DNA of 64,000 bases from Candidatus Villigracilis propinquus (GCA_016714565.1 JADKDM010000007.1:1-64000); one strand, 5' to 3'. Shown: positions 1 through 8,830, numbered from the stretch's first letter. Program-made: numbers and translations. The notes: generated from the sequence alone by a model not told the origin.

Positions 1-48
1 AAACAGATTGAGATTCGTCCAGAATCCCCAGCGTCAGGTGCACGCTAT

Positions 49-75
49 GTTGGACGAACTGCTAGCTATAGGGAT
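49..75 (+). repeat. Left terminal inverted repeat of the IS
   Basis: Eleven bases (GTTGGACGAAC, 49-59) and then CTATAGG (about 66-72) recur in reverse complement at 1475-1505. The central bases differ between the two copies. Confidence 0.7.
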
Positions 76-117
76 TACGATATTGATTATAGCTTTAAAA
101 TAAAGAGAGGTCACGAC

Positions 118-207
118 TTGGAGAGAGAGCAAGGCAAATAAAAGAAGAGAGAAGAAGAAAAGTGAAGGGAGAAAAAGAGAATGGAGAGGGGGAAAACAAG
201 AAGCAGG
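118..207 (+). other. Polypurine tract at IS 3' end
   Basis: About 90 bases that are over 90 percent A or G on the plus strand, lying between the left inverted repeat and the transposase stop codon. No convincing reading frame uses it. Strand-asymmetric tracts of this kind can form triplex or R-loop structures. Whether it acts as the element's ori or ter end is not known. Confidence 0.5.
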
Positions 208-251
208 CAAAATCCACCCACCCCGCGAACGGGCGAACAAGAAAAAGGGAG

Positions 252-1466
252 TCAAGTAAAGGCAAGTTTCCATGAGGAGAAGAAACCAAGCACGGCATGG
301 AAGAACAAACGCCAACCAAAGACAGGACCAAACTCACGAACGGGCAACATTAAACCTTTGCCACAGAACTTGCAAAGACGCGGGTCATCATCGGAACCAG
401 TGATCTTTTTGAACCAATCGAGGAACTTCAACTTGAGGATGGCGGGCAATTCAAAAGGTTCACCCAGAACACGGCGGGCATGTTGGAGTTTGAGACGTAA
501 ACCAGCATTGTGCAAGCCAAAATGGCGGACACGGACAAAGCCATCAGGGAGGACATGAGAAAGGAAACGGCGAATGAACTCGAAGACATGCAGGGTCATG
601 AGTTTCTCTTTGCCATCGTCGCGATTGTCGAAATACTTGAAGGTGACGGTGTCTTTGCCAAGGGCAACAATGCGGTGATTGGAAATGGCAATGCGGAAGA
701 TGTAGCGACCGAGATATTCGAGCAGCTTCTCTTTGTCGTAGAGCGGAGGCTGGATATAGACCTCCCAATTTTTGGACAAGCCTTGTTGCAACATATCCTG
801 AACATCAAGAGCGCCATCATTGGTGTTGAGTTTGTCGTCTACCCAAAGTTTGGCGATTTCAAAACAGAAGCGGTTGCGGAACATATTGGAAAGCAGGAGG
901 GCGGGGAAGAGAAACTTGTGAGAAGCAGGATTCCAGGAATAGCCAGTAGGGGATGAGACAAGCGCACCACCCGTAACGATGAAATGGATATGCAAATGCT
1001 CCTGCATAGTCTGCCCCCAAGTGTGCATGACCAACGAAAAGCCAATGTCACCGCCGAGATACTTCTGACCGAACTCCTTTAACAATCGAGCGGCGACATC
1101 AATGAAGAGATTGAAGAGGAGCTTCTGATTGAAGGCAACCAGTGGATTGAAAACATGGTCGATGGTGAAGACGACATGGAAATAATGGATGGGCAGGATC
1201 CATTTCTTTTGGTCTTCGAGCCACTGAGCTTTCTCGAAAGCCCCACACTGGGGACAGTGTCGATTCTTTCAAGCCTTGTAGTGAAACTCCCAATTCTTGC
1301 ATTCAAAACAAATCTTTACGACACCGCCAAGAGCGGGCGTGCGACAATCTAAAATCGCACTGACAGCTTTCGATTGCTCATACGAAAGCCGATGAGACAT
1401 TTTATATTCGCCAATATGTTTGCGGAGGATGTGAGCCACATCCAATTTCACCCCTGACTGTTGCAT
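252..1466 (-). pseudogene. IS91-family transposase, interrupted by TGA
   Basis: One continuous frame runs from the ATG at 1466 to the stop at 252, with a single internal TGA at 1269-1271. The N-terminal part (to about residue 95) is the IS91 zinc-binding domain, with a CFEC pair and an RHCPQC motif. The TGA falls where the family has the cysteine of its C-x-N-R-H-C motif, so it removes a zinc ligand. Further on are the HUH-type HLHIH motif and the two catalytic tyrosines in YLGRY. The C-terminus looks complete. The simplest reading is a nonsense mutation. Readthrough as selenocysteine is a remote alternative because tRNA-Sec is encoded in this window. A separate start at 1085 would give only the catalytic part. 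Confidence 0.85.
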
Positions 1467-1474
1467 AGTTGTAT

Positions 1475-1505
1475 ATCACCTATAGTTGTGCGAGGTTCGT
1501 CCAAC
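1475..1505 (-). repeat. Right terminal inverted repeat of the IS
   Basis: The reverse complement begins GTTGGACGAAC and contains CTATAGG, matching 49-75. It lies just upstream of the transposase start. Confidence 0.7.
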
Positions 1506-1512
1506 TAGGGTT

Positions 1513-1587
1513 TATACAGCGCGCTGTATATACCCCCTATTTGGGGTGTTATACAGCAAAATCGCCGCATAACACCTTATATACAGC
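1513..1587. repeat. Palindromic TATACAGC repeat block
   Basis: TATACAGC occurs three times (1513, 1550, 1580). The first copy is part of a perfect 18-bp palindrome at 1513-1530. An 8-bp inverted repeat, GGTGTTAT and ATAACACC, pairs 1545-1552 with 1569-1576. The block lies outside the IS inverted repeat and downstream of rlmI. It may be a protein-binding array or the remains of another element; nothing in the sequence decides this. Confidence 0.6.
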
Positions 1588-1632
1588 ATTATAAGCAGTC
1601 TTGCTTTCGATAACGGTAATTATAGCAAAGCC

Positions 1633-2814
1633 TCACCCCTTCACGCAGATCAATCCCTTCAAATATGCGCCTTCGGGGAAATGTAAACTGACAGGGTGAT
1701 CGCTGCCCTGTGACATGTACTCGATGATCGTCGCTTCCGTGCCTGCATCCAATGCGGCGGAGGCGATGATCTTTTGGAACAGAGCCGCGTCTACACCGCC
1801 AGAGCAGGAGAAGGTGGCAAGGATGCCGCCGTGGCGCAGTAACTTGAACGCCAGCAGGTTGATGTCCTTGTAGGCGCGCGAGGCTTTTTCAGCATGGGCG
1901 GCGGTGGGAGCGAACTTGGGCGGGTCGAGAATGATCATGTCAAAGGAGCGGTTCTCGTCACGAAATTTTCGCAGGAGTTGAAAGACATCGCCTTCGAGAG
2001 AGGTGTGACGGTCCGCGGGCAGGTTGTTTATGGAAATATTCTCTTCTAGCAACGCCAGTGCATCGCCTGATGAATCCACCGAGAGCACAGACTTTGCGTC
2101 ATTCGCCAGCGCGTGGATGGAGAATCCGCCTGTGTAACAGAAGCAATTTAACACATCACGGTCTTTGGCGAGTTCACCCACGCGGTGACGGTTTTCGCGC
2201 TGATCGAGGTAGAAGCCGGTCTTGTGTCCCGTGGCGATGTTGATATTGAATTTGAGGTTGTATTCAGTGATAGAGAATTGGGAGTCGGGAATCGTACCGC
2301 GTAAAACGCCAGTGATGGGTTTCAGGCCTTCAAGTTCACGCACATCTACATCGGAGCGCTCGTAAATGTTTTGGATGCCGGTTTCTTCCACCAAAATATC
2401 AGCGATGGTTTCCTTCCAAAATTCAGAGCCTGCGGTTGTGGATTGTAAAACGAGGGTGTCGTTGTAGTGATCCACCACAAAACCCGGGAGGCCGTCTGAT
2501 TCGCCGTGAATTAAACGATATGAATTCGTATGACCTTCGACTTTTGACATTTGACGAAATGCAATGGCTGCGCGAATCTTTCTTCGGAAAAAATCTTTAT
2601 CGATGGATTCGTTAATAAACGTCCACACACGGGCGCGGATCTGTGAGGTGGGGGAGTAGGAGGCTCGGGCGAGGAAACTGCCGTTTGGCGCAATCAGGTC
2701 AACGGTTAAGCCAGAGGCGGGTTCTTTATCCAAAGGCTGAATGGCGCTGGCAAAGACCCAAGGATGGCGGCGCAGCAGACTTTTTTCACGCCCGGGTTTG
2801 ATAGTGAGGTTCAT
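1633..2814 (-). CDS. rlmI: 23S rRNA m5C methyltransferase RlmI-like
   Basis: The 393-residue protein has an N-terminal PUA-like domain (about residues 1-80, with the HPWVFASAI motif) and a class I SAM methyltransferase domain. SAM-binding motif I reads FCYTGGFS and catalytic motif IV reads DPPKF. This is the RlmI (YccW) layout; that family uses S-adenosylmethionine to make 5-methylcytosine at position 1962 of 23S rRNA. Length is normal. The ATG at 2814 has no Shine-Dalgarno sequence but sits 6 bases after a TACACT hexamer, so translation is probably leaderless. It is divergent from the YitT-like gene. Confidence 0.9.
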   Translation of the reverse strand: MNLTIKPGREKSLLRRHPWVFASAIQPLDKEPASGLTVDLIAPNGSFLARASYSPTSQIRARVWTFINESIDKDFFRRKIRAAIAFRQMSKVEGHTNSYRLIHGESDGLPGFVVDHYNDTLVLQSTTAGSEFWKETIADILVEETGIQNIYERSDVDVRELEGLKPITGVLRGTIPDSQFSITEYNLKFNINIATGHKTGFYLDQRENRHRVGELAKDRDVLNCFCYTGGFSIHALANDAKSVLSVDSSGDALALLEENISINNLPADRHTSLEGDVFQLLRKFRDENRSFDMIILDPPKFAPTAAHAEKASRAYKDINLLAFKLLRHGGILATFSCSGGVDAALFQKIIASAALDAGTEATIIEYMSQGSDHPVSLHFPEGAYLKGLICVKG

Positions 2815-2820
2815 AAGGCG

Positions 2821-2826
2821 AGTGTA
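2821..2826 (-). promoter_or_regulatory. -10 hexamer TACACT, leaderless rlmI
   Basis: TACACT on the minus strand ends 6 bases before the rlmI ATG. No good -35 box is visible at 16-18 bp. Confidence 0.5.
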
Positions 2827-2863
2827 TCACAGCATGGTATCATCACGCTTTCAAAGGAGAATG

Positions 2864-3529
2864 ATGCTAAAACCAATTCGCTGGAATACGTTTATCTGGG
2901 ACTTTATCAAAATCGAGATCGGCTTTGCCCTTTTTGGGCTGGCTATTACATTAATGATCCGTGCCAATCTTGGCACGAGTGCGTGGGCGGTGTTGGAAGT
3001 GGCGCTGGCAAAAAGGATCGGCATTTCCATTGGGACAATGACCGTGATCATGGGCTTTATCGTTTTGATCGGTGCGGTGTTGATGCGTGAAAAAATGGGC
3101 TGGGGCACGCTGGGCAATATTTTGTCCATCGGCCCGTGGGAGGATTTCTGGCTTTCGATCGTTCCTTCCATTAATGAAAAGCTCGCATTGCAGATCGGCA
3201 TGCTGCTGCTTGCCATCTTTTTGATGGGTCTCGCCAGCGCGATCTACATCGGTGTGGATGCGGGCGCAGGTCCGCGGGATAGTATGATGCTGGCGATCAA
3301 ACGCACCACGGGGATCAGCATCCGTGCGGCGCGAGGTATTATTGAAGTGACCGTTGTGACGATTGGGTTTTTGTTGGGCGGGCCAGCAGGCTTTGGTACG
3401 CTGGCATATGCTTTGTTGGTTGGGCCGTCTGTGCAGTGGGGATTCAAAATATTCAAAGTGCAGCCGCACAAGCCTGTGCCAGAGGAGGAAGAGGAAGTGG
3501 TGGCAGGCATTGAAGGTGGCGCGGAATAA
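2864..3529 (+). CDS. YitT/YczE-like membrane protein
   Basis: About 221 residues with roughly five hydrophobic membrane segments, plus an acidic C-terminal tail containing EEEEE. The sequence style (LGTSAWAVLE near the first helix, GAGPRDSMM in the middle) matches the YczE/YyaS/YitT group of integral membrane proteins, whose substrate is unknown. Two tandem ATG codons at 2861 and 2864 follow an AAGGAG at 2854-2859. I prefer 2864 because the spacing is better. The frame stays open further upstream, but that would overlap divergent rlmI. The function is not established. Confidence 0.75.
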   Translation: MLKPIRWNTFIWDFIKIEIGFALFGLAITLMIRANLGTSAWAVLEVALAKRIGISIGTMTVIMGFIVLIGAVLMREKMGWGTLGNILSIGPWEDFWLSIVPSINEKLALQIGMLLLAIFLMGLASAIYIGVDAGAGPRDSMMLAIKRTTGISIRAARGIIEVTVVTIGFLLGGPAGFGTLAYALLVGPSVQWGFKIFKVQPHKPVPEEEEEVVAGIEGGAE

Positions 3530-3555
3530 TTCTTAAGAGCTTTTACCACTAAGCC

Positions 3556-3648
3556 CACAAAGGGCACAAAGGAGAGCAAAATATAAATTGGTTTTCCTTC
3601 GTGTTTCTCACCGCACTGGCGTATGGTGCAAGTTTGGTGCCCTTTGTG
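3556..3648. repeat. Inverted repeat CACAAAGGGCAC
   Basis: A perfect 12-bp inverted repeat (3556-3567 and 3637-3648) separated by about 70 bp, filling most of the gap between two genes. It resembles the intergenic palindromic repeats elsewhere in the window in design but not in sequence. Confidence 0.6.
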
Positions 3649-3675
3649 GTGATATCTTTTTATTAGGAGAGACCC

Positions 3676-6018
3676 ATGACCGAATCAATTGAAAACACTC
3701 CCATCGTTGAACCGGCTGTTCAACCAAAAGATAGAAGCACGACAGCGTTGGTGCTCTTTTTATTCTTCGCGCTGCCGATGCCGTTGTGTCTGTTCATTTA
3801 TCACTTTGTGCTTTGGTCAATGGAACAGAGCGCGATCACCTCCTTGAGCTTGAAGAACCTCGCGTGGACTGGCCCGATCGGTCTGGCTGCGCAGGGACTT
3901 GTCCTGTCCGTGGCGGCGGGATTGTTGTGGCGCTTTACAAATGATGACCGTTTCAAGCCTGTGTACGCAGGGTTGTTCGGCGCGGCGTTGATGGCTTTCC
4001 CTGCTCTGTTGCTGCGGATGCTTGGCGCAAATAGCGATCAGCTTGGTTCGATCACGCAAACTTTGATCGCGTTGATAGCGGTTCTCGTTGTCGTTCGCCT
4101 GCGCAAAGGTCCATTGGTTTGGGACGGCGGTGCGCTGCCGTTCGGTTTATTGGTGGCGGGTATTGGCGTTGCGCCGCTGGCAATGTATGGTTCCTTCGGC
4201 TCGTTCGGCGATACCTTCCTCAGCCTGCTTGCGGGACTTTCCTTCGGTTTTCTCGCAGCCGTGTTGATGTCCGCTACGACTGAAAATATTTTGATGGACG
4301 GCATCGGCGTGGGCGCAGTGCTTGCGTTGCTTGCTTCCGCATTCGGCTATGACGGTTCGCAGCTTTTGCTGCTTGTGCTCGTGCCTGCGTTTGGGTTCGC
4401 CATCACGGCTGTCTTGCCTTCGCGCATTGCGGCGGGCACGGCGACGGGCATCCTTGCATTTGCGGCTCTCGCATTTTTTGACCCGACCGAATTAACGATT
4501 GTCCTCGGTGATATTGCAGGGCTGGCCACCAAGGCTGTTGGCATTGCATTGCTCATCGGTTGGGCGACGAGTGTCATTGCGTTGATCCTGCGTCAGTTTT
4601 TCGCAACAGGTACAGGGTCCGGTGTGAAGCGCGCGGTGGGGTGGGCGGGGGCTGGTGTGGTCTGGCTTTCCGTCATCGCCATTTTCTTTTTATTCGGCAA
4701 TCCTGGAAATTATGGTGACAGGCTTTTCGTCATCTTGAAAGATCAGGCGGATATTTCCGCCGTGGCTGAGATTCAAGACCGCGATGCTCGTTTGGCGGCG
4801 GCCTATGAACAATTGACCGAGCAAGCCAATACGACTCAGGCTCCAATGAGAAAATTCTTTGATTCGGTTGGCATTGAGTACACGCCGTATTATTTGGAAA
4901 ATGCGATGGAAGTGCGCGGCGGGACGTTGGTGCGCCTCTACCTGCTGACCCGCCCCGAAGTGGACCGCGTCATTCCCAGCCCGCGCCTGCGTGCCGCTCC
5001 CGAAGATTCTCCTGCGCCTGGATTTGAGTCCGCAACGGATGGCAGCGTGCAGTGGAATATTTCCATGATCGGCGCGGACAAAGTGTGGAGTGAGTTTGGC
5101 GTGCAAGGCGAAGGCATTGTCGTCGGGCAGTCTGATTCGGGCGTGGATGGAAATCATCCCGCGATTGCGAAACAATACCGCGGCTACAACACAGGCGACG
5201 ACTACAACTGGTTCGACCCGTGGGATGCGACCACGTCTCCGAATGATGAAGGCGGGCATGGCACACATACCACCGGCACGATCTTAGGCTCGGGTGGAAT
5301 CGGCGTGGCTCCCGAAGCGCAATGGATCGGCTGTGTGAACCTCGATAGAAATCTTGCGAACCCCGCTTTGTATTTAGATTGTATGCAGTTCATGCTCGCG
5401 CCATTCCCGCACGGCGGCGATCCGTTCTTTGACGGTGACCCGACTCAGGCCGCGCATGTGATGAATAATTCTTGGGGCTGTCCTTCCATTGAAGGCTGTG
5501 ACCCGAATGCTTTGCTATACGCGGCGGATAATTTGCGACACGCAGGCATCTTCGTGGTCGTTTCCACGGGTAATGATGGGCCTTCGTGTGAGACGGTGGA
5601 ATCGCCGTTGTCTTTGTATGACTCTGTCTTTTCCGTTGGTGCCATTGACCAGTTCGGTGACATGGCTCCTTTCAGCAGCCGCGGGCCCGTTACTGCGGAT
5701 GGTTCAGACCGTATCAAGCCTGACATCGTTGCCCCCGGTGTGGACATCCTCTCTTCGCTCCCTGAAAATACATACGGCTCGAACAGCGGCACCTCGATGG
5801 CTGGCCCGCACATGGTGGGCGTGGTGGCATTGATCTGGTCCGCGCAGCCTGATCTGATCGGCGATATTGATGCAACCGAGCAGCTCATCATTGATACCGC
5901 GCGGCCTTATACTGGCGATACTTCCACTGGATGTTTTACTGGCGATAAACCGAGCAATGCCTATGGCTACGGCATCGTGGATGTGTACGAAGCCGTTAAG
6001 CAGGCATTGGGAAAATAA
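3676..6018 (+). CDS. Membrane-anchored subtilisin-like (S8) protease
   Basis: The 780-residue protein has two parts. Residues about 20-340 form a polytopic membrane region of roughly ten hydrophobic helices. After a linker, residues about 470-775 are a peptidase S8 domain. The catalytic triad is visible: Asp487 in the SDSGVDG motif, His528 in GGHGTHTTG and Ser707 in SGTSMAGP, with the oxyanion Asn in the MNNSWG region. Start: AGGAGAG lies 5-10 bases before the ATG. Subtilases are normally secreted, so a large multi-helix N-terminal anchor is unusual and suggests processing at the cell surface. The substrate is unknown. It is a single gene with intergenic palindromes on both sides. Confidence 0.9.
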   Translation: MTESIENTPIVEPAVQPKDRSTTALVLFLFFALPMPLCLFIYHFVLWSMEQSAITSLSLKNLAWTGPIGLAAQGLVLSVAAGLLWRFTNDDRFKPVYAGLFGAALMAFPALLLRMLGANSDQLGSITQTLIALIAVLVVVRLRKGPLVWDGGALPFGLLVAGIGVAPLAMYGSFGSFGDTFLSLLAGLSFGFLAAVLMSATTENILMDGIGVGAVLALLASAFGYDGSQLLLLVLVPAFGFAITAVLPSRIAAGTATGILAFAALAFFDPTELTIVLGDIAGLATKAVGIALLIGWATSVIALILRQFFATGTGSGVKRAVGWAGAGVVWLSVIAIFFLFGNPGNYGDRLFVILKDQADISAVAEIQDRDARLAAAYEQLTEQANTTQAPMRKFFDSVGIEYTPYYLENAMEVRGGTLVRLYLLTRPEVDRVIPSPRLRAAPEDSPAPGFESATDGSVQWNISMIGADKVWSEFGVQGEGIVVGQSDSGVDGNHPAIAKQYRGYNTGDDYNWFDPWDATTSPNDEGGHGTHTTGTILGSGGIGVAPEAQWIGCVNLDRNLANPALYLDCMQFMLAPFPHGGDPFFDGDPTQAAHVMNNSWGCPSIEGCDPNALLYAADNLRHAGIFVVVSTGNDGPSCETVESPLSLYDSVFSVGAIDQFGDMAPFSSRGPVTADGSDRIKPDIVAPGVDILSSLPENTYGSNSGTSMAGPHMVGVVALIWSAQPDLIGDIDATEQLIIDTARPYTGDTSTGCFTGDKPSNAYGYGIVDVYEAVKQALGK

Positions 6019-6030
6019 ACTTGTTTTCGG

Positions 6031-6100
6031 TGTCATGCTGAGCGGAGCGAAGCATCTCGTATTTTAGTGTAGTGACTCTTCGCTTCGCTCAGAGAATCAT
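6031..6100. repeat. REP-like palindrome
   Basis: An imperfect inverted repeat: GAGCGGAGCGAAG near 6040 against CTTCGCTTCGCTC near 6080, starting with TGTCATGCT. A related TGTCAT...ATGACA repeat lies at 14239-14332. Confidence 0.55.
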
Positions 6101-6141
6101 GATTGCGTGTGCGTATCTCTTATTAACCAAAGGAAAAATAC

Positions 6142-7050
6142 ATGAACCGTGCCATAAAGATCACAGCAGGCATACTGATCACCCTTATTCTTGCAATTAC
6201 TATTGGCTTGCTTGCGCGGACTCGCAGCGAAGCCTATGACCTGCTTCACTCTCCAATGGCAACCCGTGAATTACCTGATGAAACTCCTGCTGAGTACAAC
6301 CTGCTGTTTGAAGACGTAACCGTCACAAACCCGGATGGTATGAAGCTTGCAGGCTGGTTCATCCCCTCCGAGAACGGCGCGGTCATCATCATGCAGCATG
6401 GATACAAATCCACGCGCTCGGAACTGCTCAACGAAGCGGAGATGATGCAATCTCACGGCTACGGTGTGCTGCTCACTTCCATCCGCGCACATGATTACAG
6501 CGAAGGCGAACTCATCACTCTCGGCGTGTATGAAGTGCAGGATATGGAAGCCTGGTATCAATACCTGCTCACCCGTGATGATATTGACCCTGAAAAGATC
6601 GGCATCCTTGGCAACTCCTACGGCGGGATGCTCTCCATTCAATTCGCGTCACAGAATCAAAACATCAAGGCTGTTGTTGCAAACTCCGCCTTCTCCTCCA
6701 TGAAAGATACCGTCGCAACCAGCGTCAAACATTTCACTGGGCTGCCTGAATTTCCCTTTGTGCCGCTCATCGTTTTTTGGGCCGAGCAAAGTACGGGTAT
6801 CAAGATGGAAGAGATCGATGCCACCAAATGGATTCCGCTCATCAGCCCGCGGCCTGTCTTTCTCATGCAGGGCGGCGCGGACACGGTCGTCTCTCCCAAC
6901 AGCGGACAGCTTCTCTACGACGCGGCAGGTGAGCCAAGGGAATTATGGTTTGACCCCGAGCTTGGCCATGTGGAATTTGACACAGAACGCTCCGAAGAAT
7001 ACGAAATGCGAGTCGTTGCGTTCTTCGATCAATATCTGTTGGATCAATAA
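6142..7050 (+). CDS. Membrane-anchored alpha/beta hydrolase
   Basis: The 302-residue protein starts with a hydrophobic signal anchor (residues about 5-25). It continues as an alpha/beta hydrolase with the nucleophile elbow GNSYGG (Ser159), the acid Asp247 in GGADTVV and the base His276 in LGHVEF. The HGYKST motif near residue 75 supplies the usual oxyanion region. This is the BAAT/serine-aminopeptidase-like type often annotated as a hydrolase with unknown substrate. AAAGGA precedes the ATG by 7 bases. The lysE-like gene follows after 5 bases, so they are probably cotranscribed. Confidence 0.85.
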   Translation: MNRAIKITAGILITLILAITIGLLARTRSEAYDLLHSPMATRELPDETPAEYNLLFEDVTVTNPDGMKLAGWFIPSENGAVIIMQHGYKSTRSELLNEAEMMQSHGYGVLLTSIRAHDYSEGELITLGVYEVQDMEAWYQYLLTRDDIDPEKIGILGNSYGGMLSIQFASQNQNIKAVVANSAFSSMKDTVATSVKHFTGLPEFPFVPLIVFWAEQSTGIKMEEIDATKWIPLISPRPVFLMQGGADTVVSPNSGQLLYDAAGEPRELWFDPELGHVEFDTERSEEYEMRVVAFFDQYLLDQ

Positions 7051-7055
7051 ATAAG

Positions 7056-7661
7056 ATGTGGATTTATCTTCTTCAAGGCATTGGGTATGGAATAGCGGCT
7101 GCTTCCCAGCCCGGACCGCTTCAAACCTATCTGATCACCCAATCCTTGACGCGCGGCTGGAAGCGCGCACTTCCCACCGCCCTCGCGCCGCTCGTCAGTG
7201 ATGGACCTATTATTTTGCTCAGCGTATTGGTGTTGAGTCAGGTTCCCGATTGGCTGCAAAGGATCCTTTATATTGCTGGCGGTCTTTTTGTTTTGTATAT
7301 CACCTACGGTACATACAAGGCATGGCGCGAGTTCCATGAATATCAAGCAACGCCGGAAATCCCGGACCACCAGAGCATTCTCAAAGCCGCCATGACGAAT
7401 GCGCTCAGCCCGGGAGCGTACATCTTTTGGACCTTGGTGACAGGTCCCATTTTGGTGCGAGGCTGGCGGGAAGCGCCCATCAATGGGATCGGGTTTCTTT
7501 CAGGATTTTATGCTGCCATGATCGCGGGCCTTGCAGCCATCATCATCGTGTTTGGAGTTGCCGGTAAATTTGGGAATAAATTCAACCGTGCCTTGTTAGG
7601 CATTTCGACCATTGCTTTATTTTGTTTCGGTGTATATCAACTTTGGCTTGGGTTATTTTAA
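7056..7661 (+). CDS. LysE/RhtB-family exporter
   Basis: The 201-residue protein has about six membrane helices. The N-terminal SQPGP motif in the first loop, followed by a helix with SDGPIILLS, is diagnostic for the LysE/RhtB family. Members export amino acids or related small molecules by cation antiport; the substrate here cannot be read from sequence. Length is typical. The gene follows the hydrolase by 5 bases and precedes the flavoprotein by 14 bases, suggesting a short operon. Confidence 0.85.
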   Translation: MWIYLLQGIGYGIAAASQPGPLQTYLITQSLTRGWKRALPTALAPLVSDGPIILLSVLVLSQVPDWLQRILYIAGGLFVLYITYGTYKAWREFHEYQATPEIPDHQSILKAAMTNALSPGAYIFWTLVTGPILVRGWREAPINGIGFLSGFYAAMIAGLAAIIIVFGVAGKFGNKFNRALLGISTIALFCFGVYQLWLGLF

Positions 7662-7675
7662 ACAGGAGAAACCAA

Positions 7676-8821
7676 ATGAAAACAAAAACAAATCTTCTCA
7701 TTATTGGTGCGGGGCCGTTTGGGTTGGCGCTTGCTGCTTATGCCAAAGACCTTGGCATGGACTTTCTCATCGCTGGCAAGCCGATGGAATTCTGGAAGAA
7801 GAACATGCCCGAAGGCATGTATCTCCGCTCCGCATCGGATTGGTCTCTCGACCCGACAGGCAAAGCCAGCATCATGAATTATTTGGCGAAGCTGGGAAAA
7901 ACGCCCGCAGAGGTCGAGCCAATTTCACGCGATTTCTACCTTGAATATTGCCAGTGGTTTCAAGAACAGCATGGGATCCAGTCCCTGCCTTTTTATGTCA
8001 CCAAATTGGAAAAGACGAACGAGCAATTCACCGCAAACCTTGAGAATGGCGATGTGATCGAAGCGGAACAGGTTGTCGTGGCGATCGGCATGGGCTATTT
8101 CAAGAATCAACCGTCTGAGTTGACCGCGATCCTGCCGAAGGGCAGGTACAGCCACACGTGTGACGCGGTGGACTTCAAAGGCCAGAAGGGGAAGCGGGTT
8201 CTCATCCTTGGTGGCAGGCAGAGCGCGTTTGAATGGGCTGCGCTGCTGAATGATGAAGGCGCGGCGGAAGTTCATCTTTCGCACAGGCATGAGTCTCCAA
8301 AATTCACCGCGTCTGATTGGTCGTGGGTTTCTCCGTTGGTGGATGGCATGGTGTCCGACCCGGCATGGTTCCGCAATTTGCCGCAGGAGGAACAAGCCGC
8401 CATCACCAAGCGCATGTGGGGCGAGGGACGTTTGAAGGTGGAGCCGTGGCTCGAAGAGCGCGTGATGAAACCGAACACGCATATCCACGAGAAGGCGGGG
8501 CTGGCTTCCTGCACGGAGTTGGCCGATGGCGCGTTGGAGATCAAACTCGATAACGGCGACAGCTTTGTTGTGGATGATGTCTTTCTCGCCACGGGTTACA
8601 AAGTGGATGTGAATCAGATCCCATTCATGAAAGGCAGTTTGCTCGAAGGCATTTCCGCGCGCAACGGTTTCCCTGTTCTCGATGAACATTTCCAAACCAG
8701 TGTGAAGGGTTTATATTTTACAAGCATGCCCGCAGGCCAGGACTTCGGTCCGTTCTTCGGGTTCACAATTTCAGTGAGAGCTTCGGCAAAGATCATCGGC
8801 AATGCGCTTGCTGGTAAATAA
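7676..8821 (+). CDS. FAD/NAD(P)-binding oxidoreductase
   Basis: The 381-residue protein has two dinucleotide-binding sites: GAGPFG near residue 12 for FAD and GGRQSAFEWA near residue 180 for NAD(P)H. A third stretch, FLATGYKVD, matches the ATG motif of flavin monooxygenases and lysine/ornithine N-hydroxylases. The overall layout is that of the CzcO/FMO-like group. An AGGAG 8 bases before the ATG at 7676 fixes the start, although the frame is open further upstream. It is followed 9 bases later by the ABM gene, so a linked oxidation pathway is plausible but unproven. Confidence 0.85.
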   Translation: MKTKTNLLIIGAGPFGLALAAYAKDLGMDFLIAGKPMEFWKKNMPEGMYLRSASDWSLDPTGKASIMNYLAKLGKTPAEVEPISRDFYLEYCQWFQEQHGIQSLPFYVTKLEKTNEQFTANLENGDVIEAEQVVVAIGMGYFKNQPSELTAILPKGRYSHTCDAVDFKGQKGKRVLILGGRQSAFEWAALLNDEGAAEVHLSHRHESPKFTASDWSWVSPLVDGMVSDPAWFRNLPQEEQAAITKRMWGEGRLKVEPWLEERVMKPNTHIHEKAGLASCTELADGALEIKLDNGDSFVVDDVFLATGYKVDVNQIPFMKGSLLEGISARNGFPVLDEHFQTSVKGLYFTSMPAGQDFGPFFGFTISVRASAKIIGNALAGK

Positions 8822-8830
8822 GGAGACAAA

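Larger units (their letters stand above)
49..1505 (-). mobile_element. IS91-type insertion sequence (HUH/Y2)
   Basis: The element is bounded by an inverted repeat: positions 49-75 and 1475-1505 share GTTGGACGAAC and CTATAGG in opposite orientation. Between them lies one transposase frame on the minus strand. The encoded protein has the HUH and two-tyrosine motifs of the IS91 family. Classical IS91 elements lack terminal inverted repeats, so the repeats are unusual. Both contain GAAC, the tetramer known as a preferred IS91-family target flank. I see no target-site duplication, as expected for rolling-circle elements. The copy is probably inactive because of an in-frame TGA. Confidence 0.75.

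Noticed and set aside
510..956. 148-codon plus-strand frame in the IS
   Set aside because: Lies opposite the transposase catalytic region and shows no domain or ribosome site.
1228..1268. SECIS-like hairpin after the transposase TGA
   Set aside because: A 6-bp stem with a TCCC loop is present, but the loop does not match known bacterial SECIS loops, so I do not claim a recoding element.
1269..1271. Genome-wide TGA reassignment
   Set aside because: TGA is used as a normal stop by many intact genes here, for example the cNMP-binding gene (22087-22089) and the divergent pstB (50455-50457).
7925..8695. 256-codon minus-strand frame opposite the flavoprotein gene
   Set aside because: Arg/His-rich antisense shadow; the plus-strand protein has two Rossmann motifs.
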